This document shows positions 8,425 through 15,699 of a DNA stretch of 64,000 nt, in pieces. The translations under genes were made by a program, and so were the position numbers. The stretch's first letter is position 1. Each line of letters opens with the position of its first letter. The stretch spans positions 186,001 through 250,000 of the forward strand of contig NZ_BCRT01000015.1 of assembly GCF_001552735.1 (NCBI RefSeq). Reading direction: 5' to 3'. The notes under the pieces were generated by a model. The model had not been told where the DNA came from. It searched no databases and saw nothing but the letters and a program-made list of their open reading frames with translations. Source of the DNA: Sanguibacter suarezii NBRC 16159. Lineage in GTDB: Bacteria; Actinomycetota; Actinomycetes; Actinomycetales; Cellulomonadaceae.

Positions 8425-11172
8425 ATGACGACCACCGCACCCGACCACCCACGCGCGCACAAGGTGACCACCCCCTGGTCCCTCCCGGGGCCGGCGGTGC
8501 TGCGGTCCGTCGCCAGCTCCCCGGACGGGCTGACCGGTGAGGAGGCCGGCGCCCGGCTCGCCCGGGACGGGCGCAACGAGCTGCCGGAACCGGCGCAGCC
8601 CTCCGCCCTCAAGCGCCTGCTGAGCCAGTACGCGGACGTGCTCATCTACATCCTCGTCGCCGCGGCCGTGCTCAAGGCCGTCACCGGCGACTGGGTCGAC
8701 TTCACCGTGATCGTCGTGGTCATCGTGGCGACCGGTCTCATCGGGTTCATCCAGGAGGGACGGGCCGCGTCGGCGCTGGCCGGGCTGCGCACGATGCAGT
8801 CGCTCAGCGCCCAGGTGCGCCGCGACGGGGACTGGGGCGTGGTCGACTCCGCGACCCTCGTGGTCGGCGACGTCGTGCGGGTGCGCAGCGGGGACCGGGT
8901 ACCGGCCGACGTCCGCCTGCTGTCCTCGACCGGGCTGCAGGTCGACGAGTCCGCACTCACCGGAGAGTCCGTGGCCGCCACCAAGTCCGACGACCCCGTC
9001 CCGCCCGACGCGGGCATCGGTGACCGGACGTCGATGCTCTACTCCGGGACGATCGTGACCGCCGGGGCCGGCGAGGGCGTGGTCGTGGCGACCGGCGCCG
9101 GGACCGAGATCGGTCACATCTCGGCTCTGGTCAGCGAGCAGGAGACGACGGACACCCCGTTGTCGCGCCAGCTCGCGCACCTGGGCAAGCAGCTGTCGAT
9201 CCTCATCGGGGTGCTCGCGGTGGTCATGCTGCTCGTCGGCCGGCTCGTGCACGGGCTGGACACCGACGAGCTCATCTCCGCGGCCATCGGCTTCGCGGTG
9301 GCCGCCGTCCCGGAGGGCCTGCCCGCACTGGTGACCATCACGCTGGCGCTCGGCGTCCAGCAGATGGCCCGCAACCGGGCGATCACCCGCAAGATGGAGG
9401 CGGTCGAGACCCTCGGCTCGACCACGACGATCTGCTCGGACAAGACCGGCACCCTCACCCAGAACGAGATGACGGCTCGCACCGTCGTCACGGCTGCGGG
9501 GACCTACACCGTCGAGGGCACCGGCTACGCCCCGGTCGGGCGTATCCTCACCGCCGACGGCGCACCGGCTGACCTGGGCGCCCACCCTGACCTCGCCGCC
9601 TTCGTGCTGGCCGCGGCCCTGTGCAACGACGCCCACGTCGAGCCGGCGGGCGACGGCTGGCGGGTGGTCGGTCAACCGACCGAGGGTGCCCTCGACGTGC
9701 TCGCCGCGAAGTCCGGTGTGGACGTCGGAGCCGTCCGGGTAGCCGCGGTGCCCTTCGAGTCCACCCACAAGTTCGCCGCGACCCTGGACGAGGTACCACC
9801 CGGCGCGGGTCCCGGCGGCGTGAGCCGCGTCGTGCACGTGGTGGGTGCCCCGGACCGGCTGCTCGACCGCTCGAGCACCGAGCGCTCCCCCGGTGGCGAG
9901 ACGGTCGCGTTGGCGCGGGACGCCTGGGAGGAGCGCATCGACGCGCTGTCCGCCCGTGGCCTGCGCGTGCTCGCCGCAGCCGTCCGCCCCGCCGAGGGCG
10001 TCGACGACCTCAGCCTGAGCGACCTCGAGGGCGGGCTGACCTTCCTCGGTGTCGTCGGCATCGTCGACCCGCCTCGCCCCGAGGCGACCGCGGCGATCGC
10101 GGAGGCGCACGCCGCGGGCATCCGGGTGAAGATGATCACCGGCGACCACCGCGGCACGGCGACGGCGATCGCCCGCGAGCTCGGCATCGCCCCCAGCCAG
10201 GGCCCTGTGCCCGCGCTGACCGGCGCGGACCTGCAGGCCATGGACGACGACGAGCTGCGCGAGGTGGTCCGTGACATCGACGTCTATGCCCGCACCTCCC
10301 CCGAGCACAAGCTGCGGATCGTGCGTGCCCTGCAGTTCCACGGCGAGGTCGTGGCGATGACCGGGGACGGGGTCAACGACGCCCCGTCGATCACCCGGGC
10401 GGACGTGGGGGTCGCGATGGGCATCAAGGGCACCGAGGCCACCAAGGAGGCCGCGGACATCGTCCTGGCCGACGACAACTTCGCCACGATCGAGCGGGCC
10501 GTGGAAGAAGGGCGGCGGATCTACGACAACATCCGCAAGGCCGTCGTCTTCCTGCTGCCCACCAACGGCGCGCAGTCCCTGGTCATCCTCGTCGCGGTGC
10601 TGGCCGGGCTGGCACTGCCGCTGTCGCCGGTGCAGATCTTGTGGATCAACCTCGTCACCGCCCTGACCCTGTCGCTCACCCTCGCGGGAGAGCCGGCCGA
10701 GCCAGGCATCATGCGCCGAAAGCCCCGGTCGCCCTCCGAGCAGGTCCTCTCCGGCCGCGCCCTCGCGCTGGTGCTCATCGCCTCGGTGGTCATCGGTGCC
10801 GCGACGCTCCTGGTCTACCTGCTGGAGCGGGACCGGACCGATGACTACGCCGTCGCGCAGACCTCCGCGGTCATGATGCTGGCCCTGGGCCAGCTCGCCT
10901 TCCTGCTCAACTGCCGCCTGCTCAACGGCTCCGCCTTCACCCGGCGGGTACTCACGGGGAACCGGAGCCTGTGGGTCTCGGCGGGCGCGCTCCTCGCGCT
11001 GCAGCTCGTGTTCACCTACGCGCCCTTCATGCACACGTGGTTCGACTCCGCCGCCATCGGGGCGCGCAGCTGGCTGCTCACCGCTGCGATCGCCGTCGGG
11101 GTCTTCGTGGTGATGGAAGGGGCCAAGGCCGTGGTGCGCCGCGTCGCCGACCGGGAGACCCCCGGCGGCTGA
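8425..11172 (+). CDS. P2-type cation-transporting ATPase (CtpF-like)
   Basis: A 915-residue P-type ATPase in the cytoplasmic membrane. Motifs in order: TGES of the actuator domain (179-182), PEGLPA of helix M4, the phosphorylated aspartate Asp339 in SDKTGTLTQNEMT, and TGDGVNDAP (from 646) of the hinge. About ten membrane segments are present, four of them after the TNGAQSLVIL/WINLVTALTLSL region. The layout and the PTNGAQ...WINLVTA helices resemble actinobacterial CtpF, a calcium-type pump; the ion (calcium, sodium or another) cannot be fixed by eye. GGAGG lies in front of ATG 8425. It is divergent from ileS and stands alone. Confidence 0.9.
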   Translation: MTTTAPDHPRAHKVTTPWSLPGPAVLRSVASSPDGLTGEEAGARLARDGRNELPEPAQPSALKRLLSQYADVLIYILVAAAVLKAVTGDWVDFTVIVVVIVATGLIGFIQEGRAASALAGLRTMQSLSAQVRRDGDWGVVDSATLVVGDVVRVRSGDRVPADVRLLSSTGLQVDESALTGESVAATKSDDPVPPDAGIGDRTSMLYSGTIVTAGAGEGVVVATGAGTEIGHISALVSEQETTDTPLSRQLAHLGKQLSILIGVLAVVMLLVGRLVHGLDTDELISAAIGFAVAAVPEGLPALVTITLALGVQQMARNRAITRKMEAVETLGSTTTICSDKTGTLTQNEMTARTVVTAAGTYTVEGTGYAPVGRILTADGAPADLGAHPDLAAFVLAAALCNDAHVEPAGDGWRVVGQPTEGALDVLAAKSGVDVGAVRVAAVPFESTHKFAATLDEVPPGAGPGGVSRVVHVVGAPDRLLDRSSTERSPGGETVALARDAWEERIDALSARGLRVLAAAVRPAEGVDDLSLSDLEGGLTFLGVVGIVDPPRPEATAAIAEAHAAGIRVKMITGDHRGTATAIARELGIAPSQGPVPALTGADLQAMDDDELREVVRDIDVYARTSPEHKLRIVRALQFHGEVVAMTGDGVNDAPSITRADVGVAMGIKGTEATKEAADIVLADDNFATIERAVEEGRRIYDNIRKAVVFLLPTNGAQSLVILVAVLAGLALPLSPVQILWINLVTALTLSLTLAGEPAEPGIMRRKPRSPSEQVLSGRALALVLIASVVIGAATLLVYLLERDRTDDYAVAQTSAVMMLALGQLAFLLNCRLLNGSAFTRRVLTGNRSLWVSAGALLALQLVFTYAPFMHTWFDSAAIGARSWLLTAAIAVGVFVVMEGAKAVVRRVADRETPGG

Positions 11173-11178
11173 CCGGCC

Positions 11179-11355
11179 CTACCGCGTGGCGCGCTCCCCC
11201 GGGCGGTCGCCCGCGCGGCGGCGCCGCTCGCTGTAGGCGGAGATGTCGCGGGCGACCATCGACTCGATGGTCACGACCGACAGGTCGAGGTCGAGGCCCA
11301 GGTCGAGGGTGAGGTCGGAGGCCTCGTGGGTGCGGTCGAGGGAGAGCGTGGTCAT
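11179..11355 (-). CDS. Small acidic protein with an LDLDL motif (58 aa)
   Basis: A short gene with AAGGA six bases before its ATG. The 58-residue product has an acidic first half rich in Asp and Leu (DLTLDLGLDLDLSVV, residues 14-28) and an Arg-rich tail (SERRRRAGDR). The LDLDLSVV element recalls leader regions of the FxLD lanthipeptide precursors of actinobacteria, but there is no cysteine and no modification enzyme nearby, so a lanthipeptide role is not supported. It lies 92 bases downstream of the cysteine-tailed peptide on the same strand and ends convergently against the P-type ATPase gene. Function unknown. Confidence 0.5.
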   Translation of the reverse strand: MTTLSLDRTHEASDLTLDLGLDLDLSVVTIESMVARDISAYSERRRRAGDRPGERATR

Positions 11356-11447
11356 GGTGGGTCCTTGCGGTGCGGGCTGGTGCCTGGACGTACCGCGATC
11401 ACGCAGGATCGTCGGTGGTCAGGCCGGTCGGTCGGAGGCGGTGGGCC

Positions 11448-11534
11448 TCAACAACACGCAGCCGCGCACGACTCCGACGCACGACCGGGCACCCGCGCGG
11501 CAGGCGCGGGGACGGTCAGCTCGGAGAAGGTCAC
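11448..11534 (-). CDS. Leaderless small peptide with cysteine tail (28 aa, putative leader peptide)
   Basis: GTG starts a 28-codon frame ending ASESCAAACC. Cysteine codons stand at positions 23, 27 and 28, the last two directly before the TGA. A promoter TTGTGC-N18-CATGAT lies exactly six bases before the GTG, so the mRNA would be leaderless. Leaderless short frames with clustered cysteine codons act as cysteine-sensing attenuators in mycobacteria (established). Here the only downstream gene on this strand is the 58-residue acidic protein, so the regulated function is unknown. It could also be a chance frame. Confidence 0.4.
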   Translation of the reverse strand: MTFSELTVPAPAARVPGRASESCAAACC

Positions 11535-11540
11535 GCGCCG

Positions 11541-11570
11541 ATCATGCCAGCCCGACGAGCGCCGGCACAA
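11541..11570 (-). promoter_or_regulatory. Promoter for the cysteine-tailed small peptide
   Basis: TTGTGC (11570-11565) and CATGAT (11546-11541) with an 18-base spacer; the next six bases lead to the GTG at 11534. Confidence 0.4.
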
Positions 11571-11631
11571 CCGCCGTCTCGGTCCGCGGACCTGGTGCTG
11601 TGGCTCCGGGTGCCCGCGGCTCACCGCCGGC

Positions 11632-11862
11632 TCAGCCGTCGAGGGCGACCTCGAAGAGATCACCCGGCGTGCATCCGAGCGCCTCGCACAGCCGCGTCAG
11701 GGTGCTGAAACGGATCGCCCGCGCCCGGTTGTTCTTGAGGATGGAGAGGTTGACCACCGAGACCCCCACCCGCTCGGAGAGCTCGACGAGGGTCATCCCT
11801 CGCGCCTCCAGGAGGGCATCCATCCGGCACACGACGGCATGGTCGTCGTTCTGGTCGCCCAT
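11632..11862 (-). CDS. XRE-family helix-turn-helix regulator (YozG-like)
   Basis: A 76-residue protein that is almost entirely one Cro/CI-type DNA-binding domain: MDALLEARGMTLVELSERVGVS then LSILKNNRARAIRFSTL, with LCEALGCTPGDLFE at the end. This is the short YozG-like class that travels with DUF2975 membrane proteins. Its ATG shares one base with the stop codon of the DUF2975 gene (TGATG), so the two are translated together. The likely role is autoregulation from the repeats in front of the DUF2975 gene, with the membrane protein modulating activity; the latter is inference. Confidence 0.88.
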   Translation of the reverse strand: MGDQNDDHAVVCRMDALLEARGMTLVELSERVGVSVVNLSILKNNRARAIRFSTLTRLCEALGCTPGDLFEVALDG

Positions 11863-12533
11863 CAGATGATGCCGTCCTGGTCCCTCGCGAGCCGGGCGCC
11901 GCTGCGCAGGGCGACCTGCATGCAGACGCAGAAGAGCATCGCGGCGTAGGCGATCCACACGGCCGAGCCCGAGTCAGGGTTCGGGGCCCGGTGCCCCTCC
12001 CACCCCAGGGCGGCGATGACCCAGTTGGTCCCCATGTGCCGCAGGATCTGCGGACCGGCCGCCACGGCGAAGACCACGATCGTGAAGGCGTTGACCAGGC
12101 GCAGCGTCGCCGGAGCGAAGACCCGCCCGTCGGAGAGGTTGCGGGCGATCAGCGCGAGCATGACGACCACAGCGCACCACAGGACGGTCTGCAGGCCGTC
12201 TGCGACCCAGACCAGGGCGACGGCGCCGCCCGGCAGGGCGTCGGCGGCGACCGTCGCGGTGAGGGTCCCGGTGGGGACGAGGTCGATGCCGGACGGCGGT
12301 TGGGCGAGGGTCACCCCGTCGACCTGCTGCAGGGCGACCTCGATGAAGCCCTCCTGCCACTGGTAGGTGGCCGCGAGGAGGTAGGAGACGAGGAGCGCCA
12401 CGACCCCTAGGCCGCAGGCGACGACGATGCCGATGAGGCTCTGGCGGTCCTTGGGGGTCTGGTCGGCGAGGGTGGACAGCGGGGCCGGCAGCTCAGGGCT
12501 CCGGCCTGCGGGTGGGGCGTCGTTGGCATCCAT
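11862..12533 (-). CDS. DUF2975 family membrane protein
   Basis: A 223-residue integral membrane protein with four predicted helices at about 33-56, 103-130, 145-165 and 188-210. The first extracytoplasmic loop (57-100) is large and the N-terminus is polar and cytoplasmic. RNLSDGRVFAPATLRLVNAFT between helices 2 and 3 is the typical DUF2975 segment. It forms an operon with the YozG-like regulator, the conserved partnership for this family. The biochemical function is not known. The gene starts with a predicted leaderless ATG. Confidence 0.85.
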   Translation of the reverse strand: MDANDAPPAGRSPELPAPLSTLADQTPKDRQSLIGIVVACGLGVVALLVSYLLAATYQWQEGFIEVALQQVDGVTLAQPPSGIDLVPTGTLTATVAADALPGGAVALVWVADGLQTVLWCAVVVMLALIARNLSDGRVFAPATLRLVNAFTIVVFAVAAGPQILRHMGTNWVIAALGWEGHRAPNPDSGSAVWIAYAAMLFCVCMQVALRSGARLARDQDGII

Positions 12534-12539
12534 GACAAC

Positions 12540-12575
12540 ACCATATCGTTCATCGATACTAACGACAATCGATAT
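12540..12575 (-). promoter_or_regulatory. Promoter and repeated operator motif of the DUF2975-XRE operon
   Basis: Minus strand: TTGTCG (12568-12563), a 17-base spacer and TATGGT (12545-12540) six bases before ATG 12533. TATCG-N5-CGATA (12544-12558) is an inverted repeat covering the -10 box and part of the spacer. ATATCG (12543-12548) and CGATAT (12570-12575) form a second, wider pair. These ATCGAT-like units are good candidates for the XRE regulator's site. Confidence 0.6.
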
Positions 12576-12640
12576 GCAGGGATCGAGGTGTCAGGACCGG
12601 CATCCCGCCGCGTGACGACGGCGGCCAGCCCCCGTCCGGC

Positions 12641-13435
12641 TCAGGAGCTGCGGCGCGCCACCTGCGTGTTGGAGACCTGGGCGCGCGGACGGATCATGAG
12701 GTGGTCGATGTTCACGTGGTGCGGACGGGTCAGCGTCCAGGTGATCGCGTCGGCGACGTCGTCGGCGGTGAGCGGCTCGTCGACACCCGCGTACACGGCG
12801 TCCGCCTTGGCCTGGTCCCCGGCGAAGCGGGTGAGGGAGAACTCCTCGGTGCGCACCATCCCGGGGGCGATCTCGATGACCCGCACCGGCTCCCCCACGA
12901 GCTCCAGGCGCAGCGTGTCGGCGATGACGCGCTCGGCGTGCTTGGCAGCCACGTACCCGGCGCCGCCGGGGTAGGTGCCGTGCCCAGCGGTCGAGGTGAG
13001 CACCACGACGTCGCCGCGGCCGGAGTTGCGCAGCGCGGGCAGCAGCGCCTGCGTCACCGCGAGGGTCCCGAGCACGTTGGTCTCATACATCCGCCGCCAG
13101 CGGTCGAGGTCGGCCCCCTCCACCGAGTCCGTGCCGAGCGCGCCGCCGGCGTTGTTGACCAGCGCGTGCACCGGTCCGCCCGCGGCGACCTCCTCAGCCA
13201 GCCGTGCGACGTCGGCGGCGGCGGTGATGTCCGCGACGACGTAGCTCGTCCCGGTCTCCTCCGCGAGCGCCGCGAGGCGGTCCGCACGGCGGGCCACGGC
13301 GACGGTGTCCCAGCCCAGCGCCCGCAGCCGCCGCACGGTCGCCGCCCCGATGCCCGACGACGCGCCGGTCACCACCGCGCGCAGGGCGGCGGGCGTCGTG
13401 GCGCCAGTGGGCTGGGTCGGTTCGGGCGCGGTCAT
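12641..13435 (-). CDS. SDR family NAD(P)-dependent oxidoreductase
   Basis: A 264-residue classical short-chain dehydrogenase. TGASSGIG (23-30) is the dinucleotide-binding turn, NNAGG follows at the expected place, and the catalytic pair is Tyr161/Lys165 in YVAAKHA with the preceding serine in LTSTAG. Arginine after the second beta strand (ARRAD) suggests NADP rather than NAD. The start ATG 13435 has GAGGAG in front; eleven extra upstream residues of the open frame carry no signal. The closest style is the YdfG-type serine/3-hydroxy acid dehydrogenases, but the substrate cannot be read from sequence. It is divergent from proC. Confidence 0.88.
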   Translation of the reverse strand: MTAPEPTQPTGATTPAALRAVVTGASSGIGAATVRRLRALGWDTVAVARRADRLAALAEETGTSYVVADITAAADVARLAEEVAAGGPVHALVNNAGGALGTDSVEGADLDRWRRMYETNVLGTLAVTQALLPALRNSGRGDVVVLTSTAGHGTYPGGAGYVAAKHAERVIADTLRLELVGEPVRVIEIAPGMVRTEEFSLTRFAGDQAKADAVYAGVDEPLTADDVADAITWTLTRPHHVNIDHLMIRPRAQVSNTQVARRSS

Positions 13436-13599
13436 GAGGACTCCTCGTGGGTGGACGGTGCCCGGCACGGGTGAGCGGGTACGGTACTTGTTCTAGCACG
13501 CCAGGTGCGCTCTGCCTGCGCGCACGTCATGCCGTCTCGGCTGGCGGCAGTGCCCGCCGGGCCCGGCGGGCTCCGCACACGCTCTGGAAGGACGACGAC

Positions 13600-14424
13600 A
13601 TGACAGTCGGATTCATCGGCACCGGGAACATGACCACCGCGATCGTGCGCGGGATGGTCGCCGCCGGCTTCGTGCCCGCCTCGGAGATCGTGGTCTTCGA
13701 CCCGAACGCGCACAAGCGCGAGGCGCTCGCCCGCGACCTGGGGGTCGTGGCCGTGGAGTCCAACGAGGCTCTCGTGGCTGCGAGCGACGTCGTCGTGCTC
13801 GCGGTCAAGCCGCAGGTGCTGCCCGGGGTGCTGGCCCCTCTCGCGGCGCAGATCGCCGACCGCCGCCGGGTGGTCGTCTCGATCGCCGCCGGCACGACGC
13901 TGGCCAAGCTCGACGGGCTGCTCGCTGTCGAGGGCACCGAGGCCGGAGCCACGCCCGTGGTGCGTGTCATGCCCAACGTCAACGCGATGATCGGCGCCGG
14001 CATGGCGGCCGTGTGCGGCAACGCGGCGGCGTCGAGCGACGACGTGGCCTTCGTCGTGGCGATGTTCACCTCGGTGGGCGCGGCCATCGAGCTGCCCGAG
14101 GCTCAGTTCTCCACCTACACCGCCATCGCCGGGAGCTCTCCGGCCTTCGCCTACCTGTTCATCGACGCCCTGGCCCGCGCGGCCGTGGCCGCCGGGATGG
14201 GCAAGGAGCTCGCCACGCAGATCGCCGCGCAGACGGTGCTCGGCTCGGCTCAGATGGTGCTGGAGTCGGAGAAGTCCCCGTGGGACCTCATCGACACGGT
14301 CTGCTCCCCCGGCGGCACCACGGTCGCCGGGCTGCTGGCCCTGGAGGACCGGGCCTTCCTGTCCACCGTGGCCCATGGGGTGGCCGCGACCATCGCCCGC
14401 GACCAGGAGCTCACCGCGGGGTGA
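13600..14424 (+). CDS. proC: Pyrroline-5-carboxylate reductase
   Basis: A 274-residue enzyme that performs the last step of proline synthesis, reducing pyrroline-5-carboxylate with NAD(P)H. The N-terminal Rossmann motif is GFIGTGNM (4-11), VRVMPNVNAMIGAG is the central family segment, and the C-terminal signature AGSSPAFAYLFIDAL plus CSPGGTTVAGLLALE is intact. GGAAGGA lies upstream of ATG 13600. A longer upstream frame is rejected because it has atypical composition. The gene precedes the ABC importer by 184 bases but probably has an independent role. Confidence 0.95.
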   Translation: MTVGFIGTGNMTTAIVRGMVAAGFVPASEIVVFDPNAHKREALARDLGVVAVESNEALVAASDVVVLAVKPQVLPGVLAPLAAQIADRRRVVVSIAAGTTLAKLDGLLAVEGTEAGATPVVRVMPNVNAMIGAGMAAVCGNAAASSDDVAFVVAMFTSVGAAIELPEAQFSTYTAIAGSSPAFAYLFIDALARAAVAAGMGKELATQIAAQTVLGSAQMVLESEKSPWDLIDTVCSPGGTTVAGLLALEDRAFLSTVAHGVAATIARDQELTAG

Positions 14425-14486
14425 TCTCCGACTGCCGGGCCGGTGGGGGCGCGAGCAGAGCGCTGTGGCGGGCGGACCGGGGCGAG

Positions 14487-14492
14487 TAGTCT
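14487..14492 (+). promoter_or_regulatory. Candidate -10 box of the F420-0 importer operon
   Basis: TAGTCT would place the start near 14499 and give a leader of about 110 bases that contains the downstream hairpin. No clear -35 box is seen, so this is tentative. Confidence 0.3.
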
Positions 14493-14547
14493 TGGACCTG
14501 ATCCCGGGCCTGATTTGGTCTGGTGGCGCGGCTCGGTCTTGAGTCGC

Positions 14548-14605
14548 TGATCTCCGGTGCGCTGTCGTCGCGCCTCCCGCTGACATCCCACTCCTCCGGA
14601 GATCA
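14548..14605 (+). promoter_or_regulatory. Hairpin sequestering the importer's ribosome-binding site
   Basis: TGATCTCCGG (14548-14557) is perfectly complementary to CCGGAGATCA (14596-14605). The second arm contains the GGAG ribosome-binding site of the GTG at 14609. A ten-base-pair helix over that site, with a 38-base loop, would block initiation unless opened. A nine-base copy of the first arm also overlaps the proC stop (14422-14430). No known riboswitch class is recognised. Confidence 0.5.
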
Positions 14606-14608
14606 TTC

Positions 14609-15697
14609 GTGCTGCTCACCACCCGTACCGCCGTCCCCCGCCCTCGCACGCGCGTCACCGGGCTGGCACTCGCTGCCGCCCTCACCGTCGTGCTGGCCTC
14701 CTGCTCGTCGCCGGACCCCGAGCCGGCCGCTGCCGGCGGGTCCGCGTCGCCGTCCGACGACGCCTCCGCGACAGCCGCTGCAGCCCAGCCCACGAGCTAC
14801 CCGCTCACCCTCGACAACTGTGGCGTCCCGGTCACCATCGAGGCGGCCCCGGAGACGGTCCTGACGATCAAGTCGTCCACGACGGAGATGCTGCTCGCCC
14901 TCGGCCTGGTGGACACCATCGCCGCGACGGCCTTCCCCGACGGTCCGGTCGCCGACTGGCTCGCCGACGCCGCCGCGACCAACCCCGCCGTGGCCACCCC
15001 GCTGAGCGAGAAGGCCCCCGGGCCCGAGGCCGTGACCGAGGTCGAGCCTGACCTGGTCTACGCCGGGTGGGAGTCCAACCTCACCGCCGAGAGCGCCGGA
15101 GACCGTGGCACCCTGGCCACCCTCGGCGTGGCCACCTACGTCTCCCCCTCGGCCTGCAAGGAAGCCGCCTACCAGCCGAACCCGCTGACCTTCGACGACG
15201 TCTTCGCCGAGATCACCGAGGTGGGGACCATCTTCGACGCCGCCGACGCCGCCGCCGAGCTCGTCGCCGACCAGCGCGCCGAGCTGGCTGCCATCACCCC
15301 GGACGACCGCGGCCTGACGGCCCTGTGGTACTCCTCCGGCTCGGACATCCCCTACGTCGGTGCGGGCATCGGGGCACCGCAGATGATCATGGACGCCGCC
15401 GGGCTGACGAACATCGCCGCCGGCATCGCGGACACCTGGGGCCCCTTCGGCTGGGAAGAGGTCATCGCCGCCGACCCTGACGTCATCGTGCTCGTCGACT
15501 CCGCGTGGGGCTCGACCGAGAAGAAGATCGCCCAGCTGGAGTCCAACCCGGCCACCGCGAACCTCACCGCCGTGCAGGACAAGTCCTACGTCGTGGTGCC
15601 GTTCCCGGCCACCGAGGCCGGCGTGCGCAACGTCTCGGCCGCGGCGGACATCGTCGCCCAGCTCGCCGCCCTCCCGCTGACCCCCGCCGCTGGCTGA
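14609..15697 (+). CDS. Putative F420-0 ABC transporter, substrate-binding lipoprotein
   Basis: A 362-residue TroA/BtuF-fold binding protein. A signal peptide ends in the lipobox LASC, so Cys32 would be lipidated and the protein anchored outside the membrane. A Ser/Ala linker leads to DNCGVPVTIEAAPETVLTIKSSTTEMLLALGLVD, the start of the binding domain. It heads a three-gene cassette whose composition and length match the family proposed to import F420-0 (TIGR03868 group) in actinobacteria. The presence of cofE and F420 enzymes 12-14 kb away supports that assignment. A cobalamin or iron-chelate importer is the main alternative, since the fold is shared. The start is GTG behind a hairpin-embedded GGAG. 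Confidence 0.75.
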   Translation: MLLTTRTAVPRPRTRVTGLALAAALTVVLASCSSPDPEPAAAGGSASPSDDASATAAAAQPTSYPLTLDNCGVPVTIEAAPETVLTIKSSTTEMLLALGLVDTIAATAFPDGPVADWLADAAATNPAVATPLSEKAPGPEAVTEVEPDLVYAGWESNLTAESAGDRGTLATLGVATYVSPSACKEAAYQPNPLTFDDVFAEITEVGTIFDAADAAAELVADQRAELAAITPDDRGLTALWYSSGSDIPYVGAGIGAPQMIMDAAGLTNIAAGIADTWGPFGWEEVIAADPDVIVLVDSAWGSTEKKIAQLESNPATANLTAVQDKSYVVVPFPATEAGVRNVSAAADIVAQLAALPLTPAAG

Positions 15698-15699
15698 CC

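Noticed and set aside
8269-11034. A 921-codon frame opposite the P-type ATPase
   Set aside because: Shadow frame; its protein is an Arg/Gly/Asp/His-rich repeat-like string without domains.
11179-11355. Lanthipeptide precursor
   Set aside because: The LDLDL motif is leader-like, but there is no cysteine and no LanB, LanM or radical SAM enzyme in the neighbourhood.
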